Source: Sternotherus odoratus
Lineage: Eukaryota; Chordata; Testudines; Kinosternidae
Assembly: GCA_032164245.1 (NCBI GenBank)
Contig: JAVMKO010000006.1
Location: 38,404,319 to 38,468,318 of the forward strand
Length of the DNA stretch: 64,000 bases
Direction of reading: 5' to 3'
Shown: positions 1 through 10,595 of the stretch, one piece after another
Layout of the letters: each line of letters opens with the position of its first letter
How positions within the stretch are numbered: position 1 is the first letter of the stretch
Program-made: the position numbers and the translations under genes
Notes under the pieces: generated by a model
What the model was told of the DNA's origin: nothing
Database searches by the model: none
Seen by the model: the letters and a program-made list of their open reading frames with translations, nothing else

Positions 1-451
1 ATCTGCTGTGAGCATTATGCTAGCTGCCCCTTTTTAGGGGGGCTAGGAAGAAATTTTTCCCTTACCGCCAGATTGGTCTGGGTGCAGTTGGGGTTTTTTT
101 TGCATTTCTCACTTCAGGCTCAGGAAGGACTTGTTCATGAGGTAGGCTATATGTCGCAACTCATTAGGTAAGTATGTGGCAGATGTCCAGTGAAGGTACT
201 CCATAGGGGAGGTATACAGTAACCGGATAAATGGATTGGAAACTGACTTAAAAGGGAGGGGTTTGTTAAAGGGGGGAGTTGGGGACTCCTATGATGGTTA
301 CAACACGGAGCCACCCCTCTTTCTTATAGCCCACCTTAACCCTCCTATGAGGGGGAGAGGGAATGCATAGTAAGTTCCCAGCAGTGGATTGGTGGATGGG
401 GGACCTGGATGGAAAAAAAGAGGGAGCTGGCAGAAGCCCCCCCCCAGGTAA

Positions 452-1090
452 TCTATATATATATAAGTCAAATGGTGTATGTGTGCGTGTATGTACGCGT
501 GTATGTACGTGCACTTACTCCTTCCACACCGTTTGAGCTAGAGACTTGAAATTTGGTACAGTTAGAGGTCTTAGGGTCCTAATCAGGGTAAGAGTCGAAA
601 ATTTTTCAAATCTCACCTCTGACGCCCCCCAGGGGTGAAATTATTTAAAGGCCAATCACATCAGCTGGGCAGCTGCTGTTCTCTGTGACATAGTTATGAT
701 GTCATAATACCCCCTCCAACGGACCCCGCACTCGCTCAGCTCTCTGCCCCCTCCCCCCTCCAACGGACCCCACACTCGCTCAGCTCTCTGCCCCTCCCCA
801 CCTCCGATGGAACCAAGTTGGGTTTGGTCAGAGGGTAAGTGAGGTAGGGGTGTCAGGTTTGGTCGGGGGGTGAGGTGGGGGTGTTGGGTTTGGTCTGGGG
901 AGGTGGGAAGGTGTCGGGGTGGGTGAGGTGTGGGTATTGGGGTTGGTCAGGGGGTGTCGGGTTTGGTCGGGGGTGAGGTGGGGGTGTCAGGTTTGCTCTC
1001 TGCTCCCTTCCCCCTCCAACGGACCCCGCACTCGCTCAGCTCTCTGCCCCCTCCCCGAAGGACCCGAGCAACGCTGGGTATTTTCGCTAG
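452..1090 (+). mobile_element. Non-autonomous Helitron-like element
   Basis: It begins 5'-TC (tctatatatatata) and ends 3'-CTAG at 1087-1090. A short hairpin (acccgagc at 1062-1069 with gctgggt at 1073-1079) ends seven bases before CTAG. It sits exactly between A451 and T1091, as Helitrons do, and makes no target duplication. Removing it restores 'ggtaattatgg', which matches 'ggtaaattgtgg' in the sister repeat copy near 34818. The interior holds no Rep/helicase frame. It holds a TA/TG-rich 5' segment and two sets of subrepeats: a unit of about 42 bp beginning 'ccctccaacggacccc' near 712, 757 and 1013, and a 'ggtttggtcggggggtgagg' type unit between 821 and 990. Known of the family: Helitrons move by rolling-circle replication driven by an autonomous partner in trans. 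Confidence 0.72.
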
Positions 1091-1217
1091 TTATGGAATA
1101 AACATGGGGTTATCTGCATTATACACTTTCATCTGCCAGGTAGTCCCAGACATCTAATAATAAAGTTGTGGCTTGATTAAATCTATATCAGATGTCTCCT
1201 GTCCTTTTGGTATAGCT

Positions 1218-1767
1218 CAGGGGTGGGTAAACCTTTTGGCCTTAGGGCCACACTGGGCTTTAAAATTGTGCAGAGGGCCAGGTAGGGAAGGCCCTCCCCC
1301 CCCACACACTTCCCACCCCTTGACTGCCCCCGTCAGAACCCCGACCCTTCCAACCCACCCCTTCTTGTCCCCTGATCAACCTCTCCAGAGACCCCCCACT
1401 CTAATTGCCCCTAGGATCTCTCCACCTATCTAGCCCCCCTGCTCTCTGTTCCCTGACTGCCCCCTCCTGAGACCCCCACACCCTAATCACCCCCCAGCCC
1501 CCACCACCTAAGCCCCCCACCAACTTGTTTACCTGTTCAGCCATGTGCGGGGGCCCCGCGGCTCACAGTGCTCTGCCTGGCTGCGCAGCTTTCCGCGCTC
1601 GGCCCAGCATCCCCCGCCAGGAGGCTGGAGCCTCACAACTTGCCGCACTCAGTCCGGGGCTGGGAGGATGGGGCCACTGGCCCCGCCTCCCGGCCCAAGC
1701 TCGCAGGCCAGATAGAAATGGCCAGCGGGCCACATGTGGCCCTCGGGCTGTAGTTTGCCTATGTCTG
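1218..1767 (+). mobile_element. Non-autonomous hAT element, 550 bp, with 8-bp target duplication
   Basis: Terminal inverted repeats are 'caggggtgggtaaacc' on the left and 'tagtttgcctatgtctg' on the right, the second being roughly the reverse complement of the first. The 8-bp sequence gtatagct is present perfectly at 1210-1217 and 1768-1775, the duplication size of hAT transposases. The interior is C-rich with CCCC-punctuated degenerate repeats and then a GC-rich part, with 'gggccacatgtggccc' near the right end. There is no transposase frame. It lies inside the 3' tail of the LTR-like repeat. Open frames on both strands here are by-products of base composition. Confidence 0.85.
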
Positions 1768-1783
1768 GTATAGCTGGACAATG

Positions 1784-4419
1784 GAACAACTCCAAAGGAG
1801 AGATTGACTGGGCTGTTCTGAAGTGTCCCTGTCTTACTTTTGCGAAAGATTTTTAAAAGATGGTTTTGTTCTGCATTGGAATGCAAACAAATTCCAAATC
1901 TCAGAATTCTTCATGAAACAGAAATGTTGTTTTCCAGTCAGTCCTTACTCATTGTCTTACAGATGAAATGCTATCCAGATCTTTTATAGGGTAATAAACT
2001 CTAAGGTAAATCTCAAAAGGGGAAATAAACCTTTAAAGAAATATAATATGTGGCATTATTTTTAGTTTTTAAGAAGCACATGTAAAGTAATTGGAGTTCT
2101 TCCAATGTTCATTCTTTCCCAACTCTGCTGTATTTAAAAAAAAAATCTAAATTTTTCCCCATGGAAGTAATGAAGTACAGTCAAAATTAGGAAGCTGGGG
2201 ACTTTTGTTTTTCAAGATATCAAGTCTGTATGTATTTGTCATGTTATATCACAGGCTATCCAGGTAGCAGTAGTAATGTATTATTCAATATTGATGAGCA
2301 GTAACCAGTGTTTTTTTGCAGTAACCAGTGTTTAGCAACAATTTTCAAAATTGGTTTGTTTCAACTATGATTATTTTCTCCAAGTTTTTTTTTTTTAACA
2401 AAACCTCAACTAAAGGACTTTTTTTTCATTCTAACTTTACTAGTGTGTTGGCCATGATACCAACTATATTTTATCTGACAAGAAGTTTAAAAAAAGAAAA
2501 AGCTTTGGAAAACAAAGAAGCTGAAAAATGAAATACAGCTGTTTGCACACAAATAAAAAACAGGAGGCCTAAAATCCTTACCACAGATTGGGTGGATTAC
2601 TTGAAATGTGGCTCATTGTTTTGTAATCACCATTTATTTTTATCCATTACAATGAACACTGACAAACTATTGGAAACAGCTTTAGCAATCCACTTCTAGA
2701 AGGAACTGAGACTGTGAACATACAACTAACTTTTATTTTTACAACTTCTATGTCAGGGGCCCTATGAAAACAAAACTGCAAATGTTCAAAAAAGCCATGT
2801 TATAGATTTATATACACAATATTTGGTTTTATATACTATTTATCAAATCTCAGAAATCCCAAAGCCTTTTACAAAGAAATATGCTGGCTATTGGTAGTGC
2901 AGTGGGTAGGCAAATGTGGCACCCAGCTTGAGCTCAGCAATAGGTTCTCACACCTTTGGATATATTTAGGTTCTTTTTTATTGAGAGAGGAAATGTTGGC
3001 CAGGACAGTGAGATTATCCCCTCATCCCCCTCCCCCTCCCCCCCCCCAAAAAAAGACAAGGCATGAGATCAATTACCACTTGGACAGCAACCAAACATAG
3101 GCAAGGATTTACAACTCTGACATATATCACATCACAGCAGGCTAAAGTCCGGAGTTATAGTTCACCTCGGAATATTTGTTTTGAATCTGTATAACAAGTA
3201 GTTCAGCCATTTTTAGTTATAAGGCAACAAAAGTAAATACTTTCCCTGTTTCTTTTAACTAATAATATTCTAGCACCAGGCTATCCAAATGAATGGTGTA
3301 AGGCCACATCATTGAAAATAAAAAAGTCAACAAACTTTAATGCAGCCAGAGCCTTCACACAAAAGTGCCTATCTTCCCTAAAGCTGGCAACAGGTGGGGG
3401 CACCCTCCAAAATATGCCAAACCTATGCACAACCCAGCTAGTGGGGATGGGGGAATCCCATTACAATATCTATATTAAACTACGTTTTGCAGATTATGCT
3501 CTATAATCTATGGACTTGTACGGCCCCATTACTGTATTATCTATTATCTATAATGGTGATTTGACCCTTATATTCATACAGCTTAATTATTTAAATTATT
3601 TGTAGAAGGCAGTTCCCATTGCATCCACACTTTCAGCTCCTGGTATATAGGGCAGGAATGGATGTGGCTGAAAAATACTGTATTCCTTCAATTCCCAGCT
3701 AGTGGCTATTGCTAGTATTAGAATGGAAGCCAGTGAAGGAATTGAGGCAGCAGGGCTGTATAGAAAGCTTGTTCAAATGAGCCTATTTCATTACAGCAAG
3801 TTAATTCAATCTGATGTAACCTAGAATATTTAAATATGGACTCATCTAATTATTTTTCCATACAAATATAATGTATTTGAAAGCTATTTTTTCTTTACAC
3901 AATTCAGTGTGCAAAATATATATCACCAGTTTTTTTACTTGTAAATTATACATGCAAAACTGGGAACGTGGGAGTAAAAAAAAACTTACATCATTTCCTT
4001 TTCATACCTCAACATGTGTATTCCCTATAAACAATTTAGGCCCTTTTAAAAAAATAATGTGACTCTTAAGGTTTTAGTGTTTGATTAAGAGTTTATTCTA
4101 ATTTTTTAAACAAAATCTCTTCCGTTTGTTCACATAGTGACACAGGACTCTGAGTCACAGCTCTCAGATATGCTCTTATCTCATTAAGGAAATCCTAAGG
4201 GATGAGGACTGGTAGATGTGATAATTTTGAGAAAGTAAAGAAACAAAAGGGTGCATAATTATTTTGAATTTTTGATGTCCTTTATTTAGTAAACAGAAAA
4301 GTCAAACTCTTCATCTTATACATTTGTAGGACATATCTTTCTTAACTGTTGCACTAGACTGTTGCCCAACATTTATAACCTCTCAGCATAGTAGCTGTTC
4401 AACATTTGAAGGCTAGCCA
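1784..4419. other. AT-rich stretch, no gene recognised
   Basis: I see no supported exon, RNA gene or classifiable repeat here. It contains homopolymer T tracts (2380-2420), a C-rich tract running into A (about 3018-3055) and a short inverted pair of 'ttccttcaattcc' type near 3683-3745. Small open frames lack any family resemblance. Old repeats too diverged to read by eye remain possible. Confidence 0.5.
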
Positions 4420-5330
4420 TAAGAGGACTTTGGTACCTAACTCCAAAACTTAGGTATCACCGAGATCCTCAAAACTACCACTCAGTTGCCAGTTAACTCT
4501 GTAGGTTTCCACTATAAAGTCCTCTAGGCATCTAAGTTTCTGGTGGCGGATATGCACACAGTCACCTCATTTAGGCACCCAAGCACTAGGAATTGTTCCT
4601 CTTTTTTTCACCTGTAGTGCCTGATCCAATAAATAGGCCATCTGAGAGTACACCAAACCCCTCCCCCCCCACACACAAAATAGATGGCAGTAACAGCAGT
4701 GCCCTCTGCTATTAGTCTAGTGGTTAGAGCACTCACTCAGGATGTGCAAAACATAGGTTCAATTCCCCACTCAGCCTGATGTGGAGATGGGATTTGCACG
4801 TGGGTCTCGTCTCAGGAGAGTGCCCTAACTACTGGATTATAAAATACTGTGGCTAAGTCTCTCTCTCTCTCTCTCTGTCTTTGTTGTTGAAGCTGTGCCA
4901 TTTTGGCCCATTGTCTATTAAATGTAAGAGAGTATATGAATGTAACCTTATAACCCAGTAGTTAAAGCATTCAGAAAGCAGGTGAGAAACCCAGGTTTCA
5001 GTCCCCCTTGTCCAATGCATATTTTAAAAGCTTTAAGGGGTACCCCCATCTCCTCTGGAGTTTCATTGCAAGAAATGCCTTAGGGTGCGTAACTCCAGGT
5101 GAGTGTTCATGACTAAGGATCTCAAGCGGAGATAAGCACCTTTCTATGGCCTAAATCCCTCTCCTCAGCACTTCCTACTAGTTATCTTAGGGGGCTCACT
5201 GCTCAGCATGCTGGCTCTTCTGGATCCCCTTCTTAGACACCTAACTCTTCCCATGCATTGTACAGGGAACTTAGGCTCCCAGTTCAGGGCTGTGGATTCT
5301 ACTGGGTGGCAAGATGCATAAAAATTAGGT
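4420..5330. repeat. Composite interspersed repeat containing three tRNA-like segments
   Basis: Segment one (+, about 4711-4770) has an A-box-like 'tagtctagtggttagagc' and a B-box-like 'ggttcaattcc' at 4757-4767. Segment two (about 4785-4840) is the same type of sequence on the minus strand, with 'gccctaactactgg' as the reversed A-box region. Segment three (+, about 4946-5010) has 'cccagtagttaaagc' and 'aggtttcagtcccc'. A CT microsatellite follows segment two at 4857-4876. The outer parts on both sides repeat the words 'taggcacc' and 'cacctaac' in both orientations, which suggests ends of one larger old element. I infer a reptilian tRNA-containing repeat rather than working tRNA genes, since cloverleaf pairing is not evident. 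Confidence 0.5.
4857..4876. repeat. (CT)n microsatellite
   Basis: An uninterrupted run of CT dinucleotides lies between the second and third tRNA-like segments of the composite repeat. Confidence 0.9.
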
Positions 5331-6424
5331 GCTGCAATGCTCCGTGTTAATAATATTCCTGTTGTATGTTGATGGACTGAGATTTTATGAATTATATTGT
5401 TATAGATTAATGTTGCTGAACTTCAAAAATGAGCTGATTTGCAGTATGCTTTGGTACACATCTCGTCGCCTAATAAAGTATGTTCAAAGCATCCTAAGGC
5501 AGCCTTAAATGCAAGTATGTATTTTGTGTGTCTAGAGCTATATATATATGTGTGTATATATATATATATATATGGTTAGTGGTATACAGAGATATATGAA
5601 CATTTAGTGGAAAAAATCCCGTCTGTTGTGTTGAGACTGGAGCTTTGCTAATAGTGTTTTTGGGGCATTTTTTGAGGGGGAGGTATGGAGATACTGGTTT
5701 TGCTTTTGTTGTATTATTGTTCTTTTAAGTAATATCTCATGCTACCGTGATAGTGGATGGATATATTTTTATATTTTATAAATCTCAAGAAGTAAAAATA
5801 AATTTAAAAATATACATGATTGCACATTTGTATGCATGTATCTATTATTCTTATTAATGAATTGTTGACTTTATATGTAACTCTTCTTTTTTTAAAACCA
5901 AAGCATAAAAAGAAAGGTTCATAGGTTTCCTTTAATTCTTCTCCCCCAACCCCCTCTCATTTAATCTGGCAGTTAAAATACGTATTATATGTGAAATAAA
6001 ATAGTGGTTTACAGTTGTTCAGTGTGTAGGCACCAAGCAGCTGATCTTGCAGAAACTTATATTTGTGAGTAGGGACCTTGATGTCAATAGGCCTATTCAT
6101 GTGTTTAAAGTTAAGCACATGCATGTGTCTTTGCAGGACCAGGGCCCAGGGAGATAAAGATGAAAAGAGGGCTCAATCTTAATTATTTTAAAGTAATTTT
6201 GATATACGTGCAGTGTGCTCATTAAGCTGCTAAGCACCATGTCACATTTTTGGGGAAAGGAGGTGGTACTGGCAATATTTTTTTATGCTGATCAGAACTT
6301 TTTGCATCCAAAATACTGTTGAACAAATGTAGTGGATGATAATTTCTCTAGTCATATTTTTCTGGACTTTCAGAAATATGAGTGAAGAATGGCACTTCTG
6401 TGAGGTATACAAAAAAACCTGATA
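5331..6424. other. AT-rich stretch with TA microsatellite and one degenerate repeat
   Basis: A (TA)n/(TG)n microsatellite occupies about 5538-5574. Near 6060-6150 the words 'cctattcatgtgt', 'agttaagcacatgcatg' and 'caggaccagggccc' mark a diverged copy of a common amniote palindromic repeat that recurs elsewhere in the window. No gene is recognised. Confidence 0.5.
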
Positions 6425-6720
6425 AAGTGATCAAGAGCCTGTTGTGGTGGTTTGAATGCAGGACTAGGAGCTAATGATCCTATGTTTTAAACCTAGCTCA
6501 GACACTAGGTTCTTATGGGGGAAAGCCACATGACATCTCATACTCTTGTCTTTCCATCCAACGAAGATAATGTGTACTTGCCTACTTCTGCTTGTATCTT
6601 TATATAAGTTTGTTAACTCTCAGTTACCACAGTGATGAGTGCATTTCAACTACCTAAATGGCTAGAAATATAGAGAGATTGAATATGTTCAGCTGTCATT
6701 AAAGCTCAAGGGAATTGAGG
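6425..6720 (+). mobile_element. MIR/CORE-type SINE, diverged
   Basis: The order of features follows a MIR-type SINE: a tRNA-related head ('tttaaacctagctcagacac', 6486 onward), a middle with 'aaagccacatgacatctca' and 'tccatccaacgaagataatg', and a tail region near 6600-6700. These correspond to the family's 'agctctgccac', 'aagtcac' and 'aaaatgg.gataat' landmarks with many substitutions. It is ancient and has no coding capacity. Confidence 0.55.
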
Positions 6721-9194
6721 GCCCTCATCCCTGATGCCTTTGTGAAAGTCCCTTTTAAATCATATTTGTCAGCTGAAAGTTTTTTCTAGACATAGTTGAA
6801 ATTATATATAAAAACGTAATATTGACTCTTTGTTATAATAAGTGCCAGAAAGGGAATAATTTATTAGCTTCTTTACTTCATCAATTACTTCATCTGTGTG
6901 TTTACAATTTCAGTTATCACATTTTAATATACCTTGGCATTTACTGTAGTAATGGACAAATATTCACATTTAGGCTAATTCTTAAGAAAATATTATTTTA
7001 TAATGAACCCCAGTAATGACTCCTTATTAGATGAGTAGGTGCTTTAAGAAGCCCACGTGAGATGGAAAGAGTGGTGCATTGAATGTATGGCCAAGTAAGT
7101 GAAAAGGATCAGTGGAGAAAAAAATGTCTCTGGGAGCAATGTTTTTTGAGCACTGATGAAAAACAATCCGGCAAAGAAGATTGAAGCTCCTATGCCAAGT
7201 TGAATGCAAAGTCACTAAAGAAACTTTTGGAACTCCAGTACATGTCTTGTAGAGTTTCCTTTTCAGAGTGTTTGCACATCTTAGGGAGCAACTTGTCACA
7301 ACTGGAATGGAATCCTTCTCTACTTGACTTCTTGCACTGTAACTATTGTATAGGTTTATCTCTGTGGATTAGGTAAACTCATGGTGTGTATGGGGTTATT
7401 CAGCATATACCACTGTTACCACCATATATTTTTCCTTCCCCTAAACAGTGTCTAGCAAACCTTGCCATTGCACAGAAAATGTTCCCATTCATTCCACATC
7501 AACCCTTCTAAGACTAATGGAGAAACAGTCTTAGTATAGACTTAAACTACCTGAACTGTTAGAAGTGCCTGAAAAATACCCACCATGGCCCAAATCCTGC
7601 TCTACTTATAGAAGCAGTCCCATTGCAATCAACACTATGTTTAAGCTAGGCATTTGGGTAAGGCAAGTAGGCTTTTTAAGATCTGAACACCAAGGAGGGA
7701 GAAGAATTTTTAAGATAGTGATAAGTAATGTGATGAAACTGAAAAAGAATACATGAGCTGAGAATTAGGAAAATCTTTCACCTTGTAAGATAAACAAAGT
7801 GCAATAATGTCCCATGTGCGATGAAAGATTAGGACAATAGGAAACAATCCCTCATTGACAAAGGTGCTAGACCTTTATAGGTGTCTGCCAGCTCTATCTA
7901 TGATGATATCTCATCTTTCAGCTGAACTTTTGAGACCCATAGCAATAAAGATTCAATTTTTTGTTAAAGGCAACAGATTTTGTGTGTGTGTGTGGAGAAA
8001 TGGGCTGCTAGCATTATGGTGGATCCCACTGACTGGTCTCCTGGTGGCTTTGAACTGCCTTGGGTCTCTCGTGTGATTATATGACTGTGGGACTGGCTAG
8101 ACAATGCTTCCTCTGGGAGCAATTTAACCTTTAATTTTGAGGAATTTGTGCTGGTTACATATCTACGTACATCGGTAATGTGTTGTGGTTTGTGCTTTGC
8201 ATATGTATTATCTGTTTCTACATACATTTTAAATTAAATCTGTGTTATATGAAATCGACATATTGCCTTCAAAGACCACCTACAATCAAGATTCTGACAT
8301 CATGTTTTTCTTGAAAGTCAGTGTGATAAATTGCACAAATCATGCTTTCCAGCCCTTTACTGTTCTTACTAGTGAGCAGTTTGCTAATCAGACAGAAGAG
8401 CAATAATTGCAACAGTGGTCCCTGGATGCAAAAACATCTACCTTTTACATATGTTGTATTCATTCTTTTATTTTGTATGAACAGTTGGGATTTTTCAGTA
8501 TTCTTTCTTAATGCTCTCAATCCCCACTTAGCTTCCTGACTTCATAATGACTTAAAGATTTTAAGGATTTAAATTTTTCTAGACCTTTTCCTTTACACTA
8601 TTTTCATTTCTACCTTTGATTGAATGGTGTCTCAAGAAAAATCAGTAGCTACTTCTAATAAATATTGTAGTTTTATTTCTTTTGCACGTTCTGCAGTATA
8701 GAGGCTTTGTGGGGATTAATTACTATTGGTCCTAATTAAATCTCCAAGTATTAATGTGTGCCATAAAACCAGGATTCCGATTCAGCTATTTAGTAATGAC
8801 CACATCATCATAAAATACTGGGATATAATGTTGTGCTTTAGATTGTATTTTTTAGGTTGCATTGTTTTTTCTTCTAAACTTTTAACAAGCTTAAACCAGA
8901 CAATTTTCCAAGTATTTATCATTCTGGGAAAGAACTGACATTTATTTAATAATTCAAAGTATTTTTTATCCTTGAATAAATAATAGCCTTATTAATGGTT
9001 TTCATTTTATAATCTAAAAAGTTTTAAGTATTTATGAGTTTCCAGATGTAGTATCTATTTCACTGCTGTAGGAGATATGGACTCTTAAGAAAACAAAAGA
9101 AAATAGAGGAACAAACAAAGCAGATTGATATCTTGCATTGCTCAAGTTTGGTGTAGGTAGAGTTTTTTGTGACCTATTGTAGGCTCTGATTATT
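6721..9194. other. AT-rich stretch, no gene recognised
   Basis: Only simple features are visible, such as a (GT)n run near 7980-7993. Open frames of 63-90 codons on both strands have no domain resemblance and no splice context that I can defend. Confidence 0.5.
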
Positions 9195-9435
9195 TTTTAT
9201 TTGTATTGTAGTAACAACCAGAGGCCAAACGAAGATGCATTGTGATGGACGCTACACTAACACATAGCAAGAGACAATCCGTGTCCTGAAAAGCTTACAG
9301 GCTAAATAAATAAGACAGACTAAAGCTGGGAGTAAAATCAGATGGTAAAGAAGTGAAGTTACAGACACACAACCAGGAATAGAACCTAGATCTTCTAATG
9401 CCAAGTCCAGTGCCCTGTCCACTAAATCTTCTGAT
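9195..9435 (-). mobile_element. MIR/CORE-type SINE, diverged
   Basis: Read on the minus strand the tRNA-related head lies at the right ('tcttctaatgccaagtccag' and 'gtgccctgtccactaaatc' are its complement). The body includes 'cacatagcaagagacaatcc' and 'aaagcttacaggctaaat', and the 3' tail is near 9205. This arrangement is characteristic of a common sauropsid SINE type. The 64-codon frame on the same strand is the SINE itself. Confidence 0.65.
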
Positions 9436-10139
9436 GGTTCAACCACTTGAATTCAGTGGGACCACTCTTATGGCTGAATTACTCAGATATTGCAGGATTG
9501 GAGCTTTAATGTGTAGCAAACTCCATCATAAAATGATGCACTTGTTATTTGTTACTGATAATGTAAGACATTAGGGGCAGATTGGGATACCTTTGGTTAG
9601 GTTGAGCAGTTCCTTACTCCAGAAGAAGTCCTATTGATTTCAATGGATGTACTCATAATGTAGGATAGTATTCCAGATGAGCAAGATCATCCCAAACTTT
9701 TTACGTTAAGTGTTGAAATGTATTATTATTCATACTGTCCAAATAATATTCTCTCTGAAGTTTGGGTTATAGGTAGTGGGCCTGATTCTGTTTCTCTGCC
9801 CACCAAACTCTCATTGGCTGTAAGGGGAGCCTTGCTTTCTTTGGTCAAGGCAGGTCCATTGTGGCCAAGGCACAAGAACATGTTAATTTTAAGGTCTTGT
9901 TAAGGAAATGAATGGGCTGCACACTATATATGTTTCACAGTTGCTATTCCTATTCTTTTGTGACTCTAATTGTGATCTTTAGTCGAAGTCCCTGTATATT
10001 CTGTGTTTACATTAAAGTCCTTTAATGGTCAGAGCACTCTCCTGTGCTTCTTGTGTGGTGATATGAAATTTTTTTCATAATAGGAACTCTGAATCTCTGA
10101 ATGCTTTTTCAGGTTAAGAACATCTCATAATAACAGTTT
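9436..10139. other. No gene; one degenerate palindromic repeat
   Basis: Near 9590-9680 a 'cctattgatttcaatgg' core (9630-9646) with flanking 'gttgagcagttccttactcc' marks an old amniote repeat seen several times in this window. The remainder is unclassified. Confidence 0.4.
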
Positions 10140-10595
10140 CCTGGCAGAAACTAGACATGGTCAGGAATTGAAAATGCTGATTTGTTAAAACTGAAATTGT
10201 TCATGGGAAATGGTTGGTTTTGACAAATCTCCCAATTCAATTTTTTTTTTGAAAATTTAGTTTCAAAATTGTCAAAATGTCCAGTTTTGATATTTTTTAA
10301 ATTAAGTTTCATTCTTTGGTTTCAAATGATTTTTTTTCTTTTGCAATTTTAATTAATTTATACTAAACATTTTTTTAAAAGGTTAAAATGTTGAAATCAA
10401 TATGAAACATTTTTGAAATTATCAAAACCAAACATTGATTTGATTAATTTGATCTGAAATTTTCTTTGGTTTATCAATTCACAAAAATATATTGTGATTT
10501 TTGACTTTTTGGATTAAGTCTGGATGGGAAAATTTTTCAAAATCTGGAAAATTCTGATGGGACAGGAAAACCATTTCCCATCCGGCAAAAGAAGT
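10140..10595. repeat. Degenerate A/T-rich repeat with inverted ends
   Basis: The left end carries 'atgggaaatggttggtttt' (10203 onward) and the right end 'aggaaaaccatttcccat' (10563-10580), an inverted pair. Between them lie many words of the type 'tttcaaaattg', 'tgaaac' and 'aaaatgt'. A similar texture recurs at 17500-18200 and 31540-31900, so this is probably an old interspersed family, not random low complexity. The class is unknown. Confidence 0.45.

Larger units (their letters stand above)
1..1783 (+). mobile_element. LTR-like repeat, copy 1, 5' cut by window edge, with two nested insertions
   Basis: Bases 1-451, 1091-1217 and 1776-1783 align in order with 34257-34947, a second copy of the same family. 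Shared landmarks are the opening 'atctgctgtg', 'gtccagtgaaggtactccat', the polyadenylation-like 'aataaagttgtgg' near 1160 and 'tgtctcctgtc' near 1195, followed by a terminus ending in 'gaca'. The late poly(A) signal and short 3' tail resemble a solo LTR. No gag or pol reading frame is seen, so superfamily is unknown; Gypsy or ERV are both possible. A Helitron-like element (452-1090) and a hAT element (1218-1767) interrupt it. The 5' end lies outside the window. Confidence 0.6.

Noticed and set aside
1525..1886. Frames of 60-107 codons in GC-rich DNA
   Set aside because: They lie within or across the edge of a non-autonomous hAT element whose interior is C-rich repeats.
4711..5010. Functional tRNA genes
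   Set aside because: Box-like words are present but acceptor and anticodon stems do not pair convincingly, and the segments sit in a dispersed repeat.
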